Source of the DNA: a bacterium CG2_30_37_16
Lineage (GTDB): Bacteria > Patescibacteriota > CPR2
Reading direction: 5' to 3'
Assembly: GCA_001872945.1 (NCBI GenBank)
Contig: MNYC01000026.1
Coordinates: 1-36,116, forward strand
DNA: 36,116 nt
A program made the position numbers and the translations under genes. A model generated the notes under the pieces. That model did not search any database and was not told the DNA's origin. It worked only from the letters and a program-made list of their open reading frames with translations. Positions 35,819-36,116 of this stretch are shown here, one piece after another. Numbering within the stretch: the first letter of the stretch is position 1; each line of letters starts with the position of its first letter.

Positions 35819-35846
35819 TAGCAAAAAATTTATAAATTTTTTGCTA
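35819..35846. repeat. perfect 28-bp palindrome
   Basis: TAGCAAAAAATTTATAAATTTTTTGCTA. Confidence 0.8.
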
Positions 35847-36020
35847 GTTATTTAACACAGGATATCTTACCATAATATCAAATTCTCCTCAATGATGTTG
35901 CGTGTGAGACCGTTGAAAAACTCCCCAAAATCCTTACTTTTTTAAAATTTCTTGAAAAAAAGCTGTCTAAAAAACATAAAAAAGGCTCATTAAATAACTT
36001 AGAAAGCGCCCCTAAAATGC

Positions 36021-36049
36021 TTGACATTTTGGCCTTAGGAAGCTAAAAT
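36021..36049 (+). promoter_or_regulatory. sigma-70-like promoter
   Basis: TTGACA (36021-36026), 17 nt, TAAAAT (36044-36049). Confidence 0.7.
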
Positions 36050-36083
36050 ATAAATAAGTTAGTTATTAATTTTGGAGGGTTAG

Positions 36084-36116
36084 ATGGCTTTTAAAAAACA
36101 TACCACCGATTCATTT
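36084..36116 (+). CDS. start of a CDS truncated by the window end
   Basis: SD GGAGGG, then ATG GCT TTT AAA AAA CAT ACC ACC GAT TCA TTT. Confidence 0.6.
   Translation, partial: MAFKKHTTDSF

Noticed and set aside
35901-35935. IS end-like GACCGTTGAAAAACTCCCC
   Set aside because: No matching inverted end or transposase ORF in the window.
1-36116. CRISPR arrays, prophage or toxin-antitoxin pairs
   Set aside because: No regularly spaced direct repeats, phage structural genes or recognisable TA proteins seen.

Overview
36.1 kb AT-rich bacterial chromosomal window. The gene content suggests a Patescibacteria/CPR-type genome (inference): an archaeal-type AspRS, stand-alone receiver proteins, a lone TraG/VirD4-like ATPase, SemiSWEET and DUF378. 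There are about 38 coding features: lexA; an S2P plus rhomboid protease pair; three single-domain response regulators with two histidine kinases; recO; a reduced division/cell-wall (dcw) cluster mraZ-[structured noncoding]-ftsL-pbp2-mraY-ftsW-murG-murC-ftsQ; a TraG-like ATPase with a sigma-region-4/HARE-HTH-like protein; topA; dprA; a lytic transglycosylase operon; pth-der-dacA-rluB-scpB-scpA-aspS; and one tRNA-Glu(CTC). No CRISPR array, rRNA or intact transposon was seen. The most interesting signals are noncoding. (1) An orphan ncRNA at about 25773-26007 has its own promoters and terminator, and its C-rich apical loop is complementary over 19 bp (one bulged nt) to the mraZ-ftsL intergenic region. 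(2) A 5' leader at about 23994-24150 has a long-range P1-like helix that overlaps an intrinsic terminator, which looks like a riboswitch upstream of a lysozyme-like gene. (3) In many genes a -10 hexamer sits exactly 6-7 nt before the start codon, which predicts widespread leaderless transcription. (4) Two adjacent small genes each carry an apparent -1 frameshift. All comparisons were made by eye; no database search was run.
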